This document shows positions 34,783 to 46,521 of a DNA stretch of 64,000 bases, piece after piece; positions within the stretch are counted from its first letter, which is position 1; each line of letters starts with the position of its first letter. Origin of the DNA: Skeletonema tropicum (lineage: Eukaryota > Bacillariophyta > Thalassiosirophyceae > Thalassiosirales > Thalassiosiraceae); assembly GCA_037178625.1 (NCBI GenBank), contig CM074138.1, positions 1,240,001 through 1,304,000 of the forward strand. Reading direction: 5' to 3'. A model generated the notes under the pieces. The model had not been told where the DNA came from, made no database searches, and worked only from the letters and a program-made list of their open reading frames with translations. The position numbers and the translations under genes are program-made.

Positions 34783-37593
34783 TTATGAGTCATTTGACTC
34801 GCTACTCTCACCATACCGAATCGCAGCTGTAGCTCGACCATTGCTTGCACTACATTTCACTTCTTCTATTGGAAACGACGACTCAACGATTCTCTCCAAA
34901 TGTCGCCCACAGTCTTCCAGGCCTTGACCCAAACCCAACATTGCACTGATGGCTAATGCTATCGTCAGCCTAAAACCAGGAGTGTGCCTTACTTCTTCTC
35001 CAGCAAGCGCAATGTCATCCAAATAAGTAGCATGCCGTTCTTCAACATCGGCCAAAATACTCAGGCGTACTTGAGCAAATCGTCGGAACAAGGAAACTGC
35101 ACCAATGATATGGGTGATCTCGCTAGCTCCCGGTCGGAACAATCCATGAGGGAACACTAATCTGAATTCGTCTGAAATTTGACTCAACTGCTGTGCTATG
35201 CGCAATAGACTAGCTGACAACAGACTTGGCCATTGCAGATCCCGGGCAGGATGTTCCTTCGACATTTGACTGTAGTAACCTCGCAGTGAAACCAATGTTA
35301 CCACAAGAAGATTAATCTGAACTATCATGTTCTCGCTTTCGCTCAATAGTCGATCATAACCTATACTATCAAGACTGATGCTCATACCAAGAGATGGCTC
35401 AAGTTTTCCTGGTCGCATTTCATCTTTCGCCAATGCAAATGTATTCTTCACCGCAGTCACAGAATCTTCAAGACTACCCATCACGTCGATCTCCTTATAA
35501 CCGTGTCGGAGCATCCACAAAGGATCAAAGCAGTTTTCACTGCTTTCCTTATCTTCGCCAGAAAATGAAGAAATTGCTGAACAATATTTACTCGACTGAT
35601 AAAAGATTTGCTCTAGGTCTTCAAATAGCTGCACTGTCTGAGCTTGAACTATTGTTTTAGAAGAGCGAGGAAATAGCAGCATCTCAACAAACAGAAATAT
35701 GGCCACCCCAACGAAAATGAGCATAATTCTCGTTGGAACATAATCATCAACCTGTATCTGTCTGTCGAAGCTGCCGTAGAGAATGCTGCCGACACTTGTA
35801 GCGGCATACCTGCTCGCGTATGGGCGATTTGGGTTTGAGAGGAGAGTTGATATGAATGTAATGAGCGTCAGTGCCAATAGCTTCGCAATTGCATTGACAT
35901 GGAAAAGCTTTCCAACAAAAAGAGAGTACGCAGCCGCAATCAGAGTGCCCCACAGGCGGTCGAGTGCCTTTGTGTATGCTGCACCTGTGGTTTCGAGGCT
36001 AAGACTCGCCACAGTTATCCCTACCCACACACTGTTTGTATCTGCTAGATGACCATTGAGATATGGAATAGATACCCATAATGACGCTAAGCTGAGACCG
36101 ACAGCTGTCTTGGTAGCTAGTCGCCGCTTCGATATATCTTTCCAAAGCCACTTCATTTTGAGACCTGACGTAAAACGAGATATTGCTGTCGCTGTCTCTG
36201 GTACTTTATCTGAATCATCTTTTGTGGTATTCAAGACATCGTGGAGCTCATGGACAAAGCTGAAAAGAGCTAAGAACGTCACCCTAACTCTAATCATAGG
36301 ACCCGCTGTAGAACGAGATGCATCATCATTGTTTAGAAGTAGAGCTTCCGCATCATAAATAGCCTGTCTCATTGCTTTTAGATAATCATCCATAGAATGC
36401 TGCAGTTCATGAACGATTTGTTCTTTGTCCTCTTTTGATGCGTTTGTAAAAAAGAATGTAGTTTCACTCTTGCTGTACTCTAAAGCAAGCTTCTCAAGAA
36501 CGTATCCCAAATGTTCGGAGATTTTCTCCTTGACTTCTCGCACATGATTGTTTTTGGAAGTATAGTCTTCACCTAGAAGTGTTTGCGTTGTGGCAGCTTG
36601 AACTAGCTCGGCATGCTTCTGTTGCTTCTTTGCGCATGTGACAAACGTTTCTACAGCATCAATATCAATTTCATTATTGGGTAGAAATCCCAGCTTACTT
36701 TCTACACGCATCGCTGGAAGATATTCGTTGAGTCTGTTCAAGAGTCGGCGTCTCCTTCTTGTATGGAAATCTATAAGCGTCCTTGTTACGAGCGCCACAT
36801 CTGAAGCCTTTCCAAAAGATTGCATGTACCTAGTGAGGCTGAGAAGAAGTTGATTTGTTTCATGTGATACTTGTCGCATCAACATTTGCACTTGTCTAGA
36901 TGCGGTTGTAGATCTTGTGGATTTCACCATGACAACATGAACAAGCAACGATATGAGTATCCCAATGCAAATGGTTCCAACCAAAGCCGGTGCAAAAAAC
37001 GGCCCAACGTCTTCTATGGAAGAAGAAACATCCTCTACAGCAACATTTCTCAGTGAGAGAGGATTCGAAACCACGAGATAAAATATCAGCAACATCAAAT
37101 TCTTCATCGTCAGTAGAGACCATGGACAAAGAAAGACAACCAGCGCAGCTAATGCTACCACAAAAGGAAGCAATATTCGATAAACCTCTGTCGAGCTGGC
37201 TGAAAGCGCTGCTGAAACTGCCCAGGAGACAAGTGCAACTGGTATCATGGGGACAATTACATCTTTTGTTGACAACAATGTGCCACCCAGCGTTGATTTT
37301 AGTGCAGAGATTGCGAAGACGTTTCCAATCCACGCAACTGGCAAAACTTCTTGACCGCTAAACACAAGCAAAGAAAAGGTGGTGAATGTAACTATTGATG
37401 CTCTGGCGGCTGCAGCTATTCTCTCTCTGAATGCTTCAGAAATGTGTATTGGCTCGCGATAGCTTAGTGTTTGTGATCCTATAAAGCGCTGTGATGATCT
37501 GGGGCTTTGGTCGGTTGTCGCGTTCTCGTCGCCCCATGCAGCTCCATCTGACTTTCTACGATTCCATCTTCGCCTCGGTTCATTGTCGCTCAT
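34783..37593 (-). CDS. FUSC/ArAE-type membrane transporter, 936 residues
   Basis: This is a large intact single-exon gene. Two membrane modules flank a long soluble helical middle. Module 1 spans residues 60-225, with about five hydrophobic helices (for example 'FFAPALVGTICIGILISLLV'). Module 2, about residues 490-650, carries the FUSC signature region 'VWVGITVASLSLETTGAAYTKALDRLWGTLIAAA'. The family (fusaric-acid resistance, aromatic-acid exporter, related to plant ALMT proteins) exports organic or aromatic acids, or anions. The middle segment (about 235-480) is Lys/Glu-rich and likely coiled. The C-terminal 250 residues are soluble. The start at 37593 is the first Met and is followed by a basic, Ser-rich cytosolic tail. 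The substrate is unknown. Confidence 0.85.
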   Translation of the reverse strand: MSDNEPRRRWNRRKSDGAAWGDENATTDQSPRSSQRFIGSQTLSYREPIHISEAFRERIAAAARASIVTFTTFSLLVFSGQEVLPVAWIGNVFAISALKSTLGGTLLSTKDVIVPMIPVALVSWAVSAALSASSTEVYRILLPFVVALAALVVFLCPWSLLTMKNLMLLIFYLVVSNPLSLRNVAVEDVSSSIEDVGPFFAPALVGTICIGILISLLVHVVMVKSTRSTTASRQVQMLMRQVSHETNQLLLSLTRYMQSFGKASDVALVTRTLIDFHTRRRRRLLNRLNEYLPAMRVESKLGFLPNNEIDIDAVETFVTCAKKQQKHAELVQAATTQTLLGEDYTSKNNHVREVKEKISEHLGYVLEKLALEYSKSETTFFFTNASKEDKEQIVHELQHSMDDYLKAMRQAIYDAEALLLNNDDASRSTAGPMIRVRVTFLALFSFVHELHDVLNTTKDDSDKVPETATAISRFTSGLKMKWLWKDISKRRLATKTAVGLSLASLWVSIPYLNGHLADTNSVWVGITVASLSLETTGAAYTKALDRLWGTLIAAAYSLFVGKLFHVNAIAKLLALTLITFISTLLSNPNRPYASRYAATSVGSILYGSFDRQIQVDDYVPTRIMLIFVGVAIFLFVEMLLFPRSSKTIVQAQTVQLFEDLEQIFYQSSKYCSAISSFSGEDKESSENCFDPLWMLRHGYKEIDVMGSLEDSVTAVKNTFALAKDEMRPGKLEPSLGMSISLDSIGYDRLLSESENMIVQINLLVVTLVSLRGYYSQMSKEHPARDLQWPSLLSASLLRIAQQLSQISDEFRLVFPHGLFRPGASEITHIIGAVSLFRRFAQVRLSILADVEERHATYLDDIALAGEEVRHTPGFRLTIALAISAMLGLGQGLEDCGRHLERIVESSFPIEEVKCSASNGRATAAIRYGESSESNDS

Positions 37594-40020
37594 TGTTTTT
37601 GTGATATTGCTGAATTAACTGACGGGTGCCAAGGACGTTTAGACTTCTACTCCATCAGAGACGGAGATGAGCGTGATAATTAAGTAGTGCGATGATAATG
37701 CAATAATGCATCATAATGTTCATGTGAATGTTGTTTGCGACACTTGAATGCTGACGCAAAAGATGCCGGCGCGGCGGTCGTGCGCTAAAATCGCAAAAAT
37801 GAAACCCCTCTACAAAATCTCATCCTCTAGAGTAAAACAAAAAAATGAATACCCCTTTCTTCATTTACTTGGATTTACTTCTAAGCCAAAAAATTTGATG
37901 GCGACAGCGTTTTCACCCGCCTCTTTCTAGCTTACTCCCTAATAACTGATTTTACACCAAAGCGGGTGTCGCCATCAAATTTGATGGCGACACTAACTTC
38001 GTCACACTCAAATTTGATGGCGACAACGGGCAAGAATATTTTACCCGTAACAATACCGGCCCGGCCTCAAAAAATGGATCTTTTGGAGGCGCGCCAAATT
38101 TTTGACTGGATTTTTTGCAAAGGACCATGATGCCGACAACGCCATACAACTCTAGCGGAAGTAATATCGACTTCAGAACTTACTTATGCTGCAGCCGTCA
38201 ATCTATGTAGCCATAACTGCTCTCGCTATCATCTTCGGAGAAGCGCAGCTAATCAGAAGTGCGAGGAAATTGCTCTGAAAGTTCATGCTCGTTTTGTGTT
38301 CCTCAGCTCTCGCTCCGATGTCGACACACAAAGCAGGCAGTCAGCAAGTACAAATGGACGGAAAAGAATGAAATACAACTCACATTAAGCCATCGTCGCA
38401 GATGACCTTGCAGATTCTGCTCGATTGGGTGAATTTAATCATTGGCTATTCGACAACACTTCGCGGAATGCAAAAATAGACAAAATGCAAATATTTGCGG
38501 TTCACGTAGATGCAGCATTACAGAGAGAGGACCAGTACTAGCAGCCACCGAAACCTCCTGCAGCGATGCATTTAATTTTCACCAGCCGTGACGCCGAAGA
38601 CGGCAGTGAATGGTAATAACAACAATTATGACAACACCAGTAGCTCAGTGACGCTGTCGTCGTAAATAAACACAATCAGTGTCAGACCAGAGAGTAGACA
38701 CGTACAAATCACCAGAGAGTAGAAAAATACGAATGAAGTAATCAAGTGGTAATAGATAGAAGTTTAAGATGGAAAGCAACTCTAATGTCGGATGCCGGAT
38801 GCAATCAAAATCACTTAGCGTATGAAGAAGAGAGGGAAAGATGCCTACATTAGATACGGATCAGAAAACGATTTGAAACGACAAGGAATCGCTTTTCCAC
38901 ATAGATCGACTGGCATGACGATCAATCATCACCTCGAGGAGGCTTAGAAGAGGACATCTGACACAATGATCGCATCCCATGCATTCCCAGCGAAGACGGA
39001 TCAGAAGGCGCATCAAAGCAATGCTTTGACAGCATTCTCCCAAAAGTCCAGCATCAGCCGAGAGAAACGACGAAGCACCACAACTTAATTGATATCAAGT
39101 ACACAAACGAGCAATACTGGTAGGTATACAGTGTCTTTGAGGTATTTGCTTGGGTGCACAGTGTAGGTCATAGGGTCACGTGCAACGTATGGTACGAATG
39201 GATCTGATGATGAGGGAGTATACCCTCTAATGAGCATATTGCAATAATGTAAAGCATCGCAAGGCGCAGAACGGGGCCCAACAAAGAATGGCAGCAATTA
39301 GAATTGAGCTAAATCAGGTGTATCTAGCTTTAAAGCTAGTGAAATCAAAACAGAGCATACATCAACATGCTCCTACCCTTTCTCCTCCTTCTTTCCCCCT
39401 CCTTTCCCCCTCCTTTCTTTCCTCTCTTCGTGCAGCATTTCAGCTGATCCGGCTGCGCCGGATCAAAAATACACCCAGCGACAGCTATCACATATCAGCC
39501 CATGAAAGAGCAGAGAGCAGAGCGTGGTCGCCACCTCGCGTTGGGAGAGATGAAGAGAAAAGACAACCTTATTGGGACTCATTGCTATCTGACACCCGCG
39601 GAAGAGTTCTCATCGTCATCGTGAAAGATAGATACAAAAGTTTTATTGCAGCAGTTCGGGTTCGTGCGTGATGAAAACCCGAAGCCCCTCAATACTATCG
39701 AGAACTCTACCTCTTATAAATCGATGCAATTGCCAACTCAGAGTCGAAGAGGCTTGTAACGAAGCTGCAGGCGATTACACGCTGGCAATACCAGCCATGT
39801 GGACTACTGGAGGTGTATTTGGGTGCGACCCTGACACACACTTTTTGCCTACATACGATTGCATACGTAAGATAGTAATGAATTCTAAAAAGGTTACTTT
39901 TCTCTGACTGATCTCCCTCACCTATACCCTCTCGATCTCAGGCCTAACCAAAATTCAAAAATCCCGGGAGAGCAAAAGTGAGGAAATGCTGCACGACTGG
40001 GAGGCAGGCGTGCTGCCATC
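37594..40020. other. Long intergenic region without a recognisable gene
   Basis: Apart from the palindrome cluster at 37891-38025 and a perfect 8-bp-stem GC hairpin (gatccggc / gccggatc) at about 39449-39467, I see nothing I can annotate. Open frames are short, on both strands and without domains. A pyrimidine-rich tract (ccttctcctccttc-like) lies at about 39370-39425. Confidence 0.45.
37891..38025. promoter_or_regulatory. Three copies of AAATTTGATGGCGACA, one within a perfect 28-bp palindrome
   Basis: The 16-mer aaatttgatggcgaca occurs at 37891-37906, 37977-37992 and 38010-38025. The middle copy is also the right half of a perfect 28-bp palindrome at 37966-37993 (half site GTGTCGCCATCAAA). 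The cluster sits about 300-430 bp upstream of the FUSC gene start, which is transcribed away from it. It could be a set of transcription-factor sites or a small mobile remnant. The function is inferred only from position and symmetry. Confidence 0.5.
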
Positions 40021-41391
40021 TACCGCGCAAAAAAATTGCTCCCTGCAAAAAATTGTTCCAGCGCGCTCTCACGCACAAAAGTAGCTTACAACTTACAACC
40101 ATGTCAGCACACTCCTCCACCATGGCCAATAATACACATTCGACAAAAAAGGCGATCGGGAATGCCAAACTAAACACTATCCGAATATAATTATTCTTTG
40201 GATGACCAATTTATATCTATTCCTCATTGAGTTATCTTCAATTGTTCCTGGGTGATTTTCAACATTTTTACTAGTTAAAATCACTAGGTAAAATCGCCTA
40301 AACAACCCATCTGACCCATGCTAATTTACCACATCAAGACGAATACAGCAGTTACAATGTTGACCAGTGGCTCTATCGACAGCCAATAATGTGTGCTATC
40401 ACATAACACCTGGTTATTCTAGTGCACAAGTATACCAAGAAACTTACCAGGCTACGGAGTGGATATGTCGACATGGTTGCTAGGAATTTGTGCGAGTTCG
40501 AGTTGGAACTCGTGACCAAAGTGCTTATTACTAATCACTTTTTTTACTAGCGAACTCGGGACCTAAATGCTCCTGGAAGATTCCTGATGACACGGATCAT
40601 GACACAATAAATTTCGCTTCGTTATCTTTCATGTCACACTTGGCGATCCAACGCGCGAAACGGGACTCCAATTTTAAAACTGCTTTCTGGTAAAGGCGAA
40701 AACCGTTCGAGCTCGAATGTATACTCACAATTTTTTTGTCAAACTCAACGCTCAACGCTCAACGCTCACTACACACTACATGCGTTGAAGTGAGTTGTAG
40801 TGAGTTGTAGTTAGTTGTAGTGATGGTGTTGTGAGGTGTGTAGTGAGTGTAGTGTCGTTGTAGTGAAGTTATAGTGAAGGTGTAGTGAGAAGTATAGGAA
40901 TTTTTGAATGAAGGTTCATAAATGATTTGTAGACTCAGGTCATGTTGGAAGATTTTTCATTTCATGATTGATATGTATGTACAAACAGTTTTTGAGTATG
41001 GTGATACCATAATATTTTGAGGAGGCGGCGTAGAGATTCACATATTGTTTGTAGTGAGACTGTAGTAAGACTGTAGTGAGATTGTAGTGAGATTCCACTA
41101 CAATGTAGTGAGATCCCACTACAATGTAGTGAGCTGTAGTGTGGTGTAGTGAGCGTTGGTGTAGTGTAGTGTAGTGTGTAGTGAGCGTTGAGCGTTGAGT
41201 TCGACAAAAAAATTGTGAGTATACATTCGAGCTCGAACGGTTCTCGTCTTTACCAGAAAGCCGTTTTAAAAATTGGGTCCTTTTTCGCGCGTCCGATCGC
41301 CAAGTGTAACATGAAAGATAACGTAGCGAAATTTATTGTGTCATGATCCGTGTCATCAGGAATCTTCCTGGAGCAATTTTTTTGCGCGGTA
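40021..41391. mobile_element. Foldback element with ~200-bp inverted ends and a nested insertion
   Basis: The left end 'taccgcgcaaaaaaattgct' (40021) is the reverse complement of the right end (41391). Inside, a long inverted pair runs from about 40568-40775 (tgctcctggaagattcctga ... caacgctcactac) to about 41170-41375. The centre (40780-41170) is a minisatellite of GTAGTGAG-type units. The left arm is interrupted: after 'ttgctcc' at 40043, about 525 bp of unrelated DNA intervenes before the arm resumes at 'tgctcctgg' (40568), consistent with a later insertion flanked by TGCTCC. No transposase is encoded. Confidence 0.75.
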
Positions 41392-43668
41392 GCCATCATT
41401 ATCAGCGAGACTCAGACGGCGATCCAATTGACCTTATTAACGCGGGCACACCCACTGGGCTAAGCAGTCTCTTTGCGGTTTCCCCTATTCTGCTACGATA
41501 CTGCGGATCGATTTTTTCACAATTTTGTTAGAGCTTTCAGTTAGAGAGCAGCTCTCATGGCCAAAAATAAGTTTTAGGAAGATATTTAGTATGCATTTCC
41601 AGTACTACCAACCTTTCGTCGACTATATTGTCGACTCTATACGTATGTTGGTTGGCCGAAAATTCCAATTCCCCGCTGAGAAATGCATGTGAGAGTACAC
41701 TGGCTTACACTGGCTTTTTGCCATGTAAAAAACTTTGGCCATCAGCCATCATAGCTAGCATGAGCTACAGAGAAACCGTCGAATGCATATCTCGACGAAA
41801 ATATACGCATTCACCACCTACCCAGCAAACTATATACTCACATAATAGTCACCTAAAGGATAGTATCTCGGGACTAGGATGTAAACCACTTCACTGAAAC
41901 TTAATTTTCGGCATTAGAGCGGCGCTCTAACTAAAATCTAAAATCTCACACAAAATTGTGAAAAAATCGATCCGCAGTAGCAGAATAGGGGAAACCGCAA
42001 AGAGAGGAGAAAGAGGGCACCGTTAAGGTAGAACACAAGTGAAAAAACGCTATGTAAAAGTAGCTGTTTATCTAGAAGTAGTGAAGATGGGCCTGTAGAT
42101 CTACGATAGGAATTAATATCCCCCCATGCGAACTCAAATTCGGCCAAATCAAGTCACGCATCAACCGTTTTGCCCACGGGCAGAAAAAGTGACCGTTGCT
42201 TCTTCACACTTTCTCTCACCAATCACCAACCACAAAACGGCCAAAGACACAACCACCATGATGCCATTATGGACTGCCTATTAGTACAAAATCGACACTT
42301 TACCAAGACGGACTTTTGATACTGGAGGCGGAGAAGCCTATTTGTAGATCGCCTTCGAAAAAGTCCGTCTTGGTTCGACATATGCTAGGAGAAAATAGCC
42401 CTGCCCACGACGTAACGGAAATTGGTCGATGCAACTGATGTCGTCGACGAATGCCTTGGGTAATCATCGTTTACACCATTTACGATGCCACCACGACGCA
42501 ACATCGATAGTATATATCCATAGGGAGGCGTCAGTTTCTTGGTAGCCGCTTCTTCGCCCGATCACATCGTCCTGAACGTCGGCTACTTGGTGTCAACATA
42601 TTTTAAATATTTTTTTACATCAAAGCTACTGTGCAGTAAAGAGGGGCAATACACCATCTTCGAAGGCCACCAACCCGCTCCCTCGACTCCAATATGATTA
42701 TAGACGACGGCTAGGCACTCTGGAGCAGAACGAAAGGCCATATGACGTCGCCTACACGGTAAAAAATATACATAATAATTCGTTTCCGTCCAACACAACA
42801 ATCAACTAACAATTGATGCAAACGGCGTAGATATCGATCAAAGAAACATCAATACATCATTACTATGATAATATATATCCATGGGAGTAATATTAATAGT
42901 GAATATTGTGGGGAACATCATATTTATCAAGTATTACAATCATTATAATTCACACAAAATACCAACAAATAATAATAACATAGTCTATATGATATTATAC
43001 TCTACCTTGATGCTCCACCAACACATAGATGTCTTCCCTCAGGTTATATGATCGTTTGATTCACGAATAACCACTAATTTGCATTTAGTGGCTCATTACA
43101 AAGTTGATTGTTGAATACACTCTGGGAATGATAAGTAGATTGCCTCTCTCTGATAAAATGTGTTTGATCATGTACTAGTCGATATTTGAAAAAACTCAAA
43201 GTATCCAAAGACGCCCCCCATGTAATATATATCGATTTCACGGAGGAATCCCTCTCCTTAGATGTATATCACCACAAAAATGTCCGTGGGAGGGGTGACG
43301 GGAGGTAAAAGTTGTGGATTTTATGCCGTTGATGGCGACGTTAATTTCTTAATTTTCGGTGTATCAACTGACTATTACCATCGGAGACACTTAGAGAGAG
43401 ATGTATAGAATCGAATAAGCCAAGTATAATAGGTGTGTTTATTAGATGTGCACATCTGTGGCCATAGGAGTGGAGGACATCATGGTGAGGGTGTAAAAGA
43501 TATTTGGAGGATAGATTGTAGATTTTGCGTGGTACCGGTTAGCGACGGCCTCTGTACGAAGGAATCGAACCCCTTAGCTACGGCCAAAACAGCGATTGTA
43601 CAGTAGGAATAATACTCAAAAACACTTGTGTTCTACCTTAATAAGGTCAACTAAACCTGACGCGCGTG

Positions 43669-43700
<32 letters not shown>

Positions 43701-43771
43701 TGTGTGTATATCATGTCCGTTTGTCCGTTAGTTAGTGAGGTAGCCAAAATTTGCTGGCCAAAATTAGCATA
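41392..43771. other. Repeat-rich non-coding region
   Basis: No gene is recognised. An inverted pair (ctctttgcggtttccc ... at 41469-41527 against 41951-42004) suggests another foldback element. A hairpin with 17-bp outer arms (accaagacggactttt / aaaagtccgtcttggt) lies at 42302-42374. The stretch 42840-43010 is very A/T-rich. A GTGC/GTGT microsatellite lies at 43661-43709. Confidence 0.6.
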
Positions 43772-44069
43772 TCCGCCAATTTTGGCGAGGTTGTTTCTTC
43801 TCAATTTACACAAAGTAATACGTAGGAATTAGTTCCTAAAAGTCTATTGGCGAGGCATGTGACAGCCAGTCCCAGTGTCACATTTTGAGGTGTATGTAAC
43901 ACGAAGCGGATTGATTGAGTTCCGCCAATTTTGGCGAGGTTGTTTCTTCTCAATTTACACAAAGTGATGCGTAGGAATTAGTTCCTAAAAGTCTATTGGC
44001 GAGGCATGTGACAGCCAGTCCCAGTGTCACATTTTGAGGTGTATGTAACACGAAGCGGATTGATTGAGT
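43772..44069. repeat. Tandem duplication of a 149-bp unit
   Basis: Two near-identical copies, 43772-43920 and 43921-44069, begin 'tccgccaattttggcgaggt' and end 'cggattgattgagtt'. They differ at very few positions (for example 'gtaatacgt' versus 'gtgatgcgt'). Confidence 0.9.
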
Positions 44070-45817
44070 TTGGTAAAAGTGTCACATTGAGGGGGTTGAG
44101 TTTGGGAGTGTCACAAATAACTATTATCATCACAGTGCACAATCGTACTTTTAGAAGTGTAGTGGATGCAGGTGCCCAGTAGAAGCGTCTTTTCTTGCAG
44201 CGGCAACGAGTTCAGGGTAGGAGCAAGAATAGATTGGACGGTGGGTACAAGCAACATAAGCATTCATGAGAAGTGGCTTCTTGAGATGCAGCTTCTTCTT
44301 TGGCAGGAGCGAGTGGTAAGCATGTTGCAAGGGAATACAAGAAGTGACTTGAGAGTGTAACATTTTTTGTGCGTACTGACGCGAAGCGCTAGCCGCGCTT
44401 GCGCGGCTAGTAAGGTCAATACTTACGATGATACACTTCAAGCATAACAACATGATAATCAGGAAGCTACAGGAGATATACTTTTCTTTCTTAACTTTTC
44501 TACAAAATACTAATATCTCTGCCGAATAGCTTCACTTTTATCCAGTCCAAGGCCACCAAGACCGCATTCTTGGGAGAAGTCATCTTCAATAGGTAGTTAG
44601 ACGTGATAATTACAATATATACATAAACAGAAGATGCCCAGGGGATAATATAGTGGGCATGTTGGCGTGCCCGCAAGAGGGACTGGTTTGACAGAGGCTT
44701 GACGGGAGATTTTGGGTGATTTTGTGTCGATATTCGGGAATTTTGCCCGCATTTTAGCTCATTTTCACCTGATTTTTTGCAGTTGTCGGCCCCACGTGGG
44801 CACCGCCCACAAGAGGGTATGAAAAGCGAGCGCCCACTATCCCGATAGATACGCCTACACCAACTCGAAACTCCTAACATTAAAATACGTTCCTAATAAT
44901 ACTCATAAGTTGTTGACAGGGTTTTATAATAAGTCTCTACATATTGACTTATTATGGTAGAGGGGAAAGCCACATCACAGCAGTCACGACCCACGGCAGC
45001 CAACTGTACAACAGAGCACTTTATTGATGGCATCATCCCACGCTGATTCACCGCGCTAGTAAATTGCGTTTTTATTTGAGCTCCTATGTACGTGATTTTT
45101 TACCTTAACTTAGCTACTGTACACTTACACAAGCTACCGTACATCAAAAAACCATCATGACCATGGCATCCGACAGCGTAAACGCCGTCGCCTATATCTC
45201 AGCTAATACCAAGTCCCTAATTAAGTTTGATAGATTAAATCGCTTCTATTAATATATAATAACAAGATTATTTGGTCAGAACATTAATAATTACGACGAG
45301 AGGCCCTTCGGATAGGGGGTCAAAAGTTGTGACGATGCGTCGAATTTTCACCGCAAGGCAGTGCTTTGAGAGACTTTGGGTGTGGCTGTGCCAATGATAC
45401 TCGGTCGGTATACTCTAATAAATATATTGTATCGATTGGCCGAGTATCATCGCTGGAGAGAACCTCGAAAATCCTTTCAAAGGACCGACAGGCAGTTGAA
45501 ATTCGGCGTCGTCACCGATGTGTTGAAAATGCGCTCTAGCTCTCTCAATATTGCTCATGATCACGGGTTGCCTGGCATAAATCGCTTCTAATGATATTGA
45601 AGAAGCGATTTATGCCAGGCAACCCGTGATCACAAGCACTTCCTAAGGTACTAGAGTACGCCGAATGATCACCATGGAGGTGGTGTTTTGTGCGGTGGAG
45701 TGCCGGTAAAATGGTTGATTTCGTATGTAGGCACGTAGATAATTCCTAATATCATCTAACTTTACCGTACCACCACTTTCACTCAAAATCGCGCTATGAA
45801 TCAGCGTGATCCATGTT
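44070..45817. other. Non-coding region with several perfect hairpins
   Basis: No gene is supported. There is a GC hairpin with 10-bp stem (ctagccgcgc / gcgcggctag, 2-nt loop) at about 44388-44409, and an 11-bp inverted pair (atgatactcgg / ccgagtatcat) at about 45397-45450. The much longer hairpin at 45558-45632 is listed separately. Confidence 0.5.
45558..45632. repeat. Perfect 32-bp-stem hairpin with 11-nt loop
   Basis: The arm at 45558-45589 (starting tgatcacgggttgcc, ending atcgcttct) is repeated exactly as its reverse complement at 45601-45632. The loop is aatgatattga-like. As RNA this would form a miRNA-precursor-sized perfect stem. As DNA it could be an extrusion-prone cruciform. No neighbouring gene explains it. 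Confidence 0.85.
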
Positions 45818-46521
45818 ATTGACTCTTTTGCAAAATAGCCTTAAGTTCCGCGTGGAACTTGCTCGTGCGAAAGTTGATTTTCACATCAAATACAAGTCGA
45901 TATCACAAAATAACGACCATGACGGCCACATCTCCCCCTATGCCCCCTCCGCCACCGATCGTCCTACCGACCCATACTGCCACCGGTAGCCTCATGCAGT
46001 CCGTGTCTACCGACGGCGACTGCGGAATAAATTCTCTCGTGCGTCTACTCACTTAGTTACCGCCTTGTCATATCTTGCGTCCGTTGGTGAAAATAACGAT
46101 CTCAACCGCTGCACGACAACATTTTCATGGGCTCTGTGATCCTCTACAATAATACATATCAACAATTTTGACGGATAATCGATAGTTTGCAAGTTTTAGG
46201 CGTGGTTATCGCTCGGGTCACCGATATGAGTCACCAATTATTACTTACACACGGCGTGATTCTTTAAAATCGGCACAATTCACGTAGTGATGGGAGGGGA
46301 ATTATAATGACAGCAGGGCATAGGACAGTCGAAAGTTGCTTGGTGGTCTCGGTTGCTATTTTTCATTGATATGTTTGGTAGTAAATCTGGCTCAGGTTAG
46401 TCGTTTGAATGCGTCAGCTTCGTCACTGCATAAGATTTTTTAGCCTTCCGACACAATTGAAATCGACACGTGGGGGAGCTTGAAAGACAGCACATCGGAG
46501 CAACCACTGCTAGCAGCCACC
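45818..46521 (+). repeat. Left arm of a large inverted repeat, with a gene start (DGDC motif)
   Basis: This ~700-bp arm is repeated, inverted, at 47657-48308 and continues beyond an insertion at 55492-55552. It carries the beginning of a gene at 45919: M-T-A-T-S-P-P-M-P-P-P-P-P followed by 'SVSTDGDCGINSLVRLLT' and a stop. D-G-D-C resembles the catalytic Asp/Cys motif of OTU-type cysteine proteases, but the rest of a protease domain is absent, so only a truncated start remains. Confidence 0.65.

Noticed and set aside
34783..37593. Plus-strand frames of 60-120 codons within the FUSC gene
   Set aside because: They lie entirely inside a 936-codon frame with clear membrane and family features on the other strand.
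44500..44880. 126-codon minus-strand frame
   Set aside because: There is no domain, no supporting splice or promoter context, and it lies in a repeat-rich non-coding stretch.
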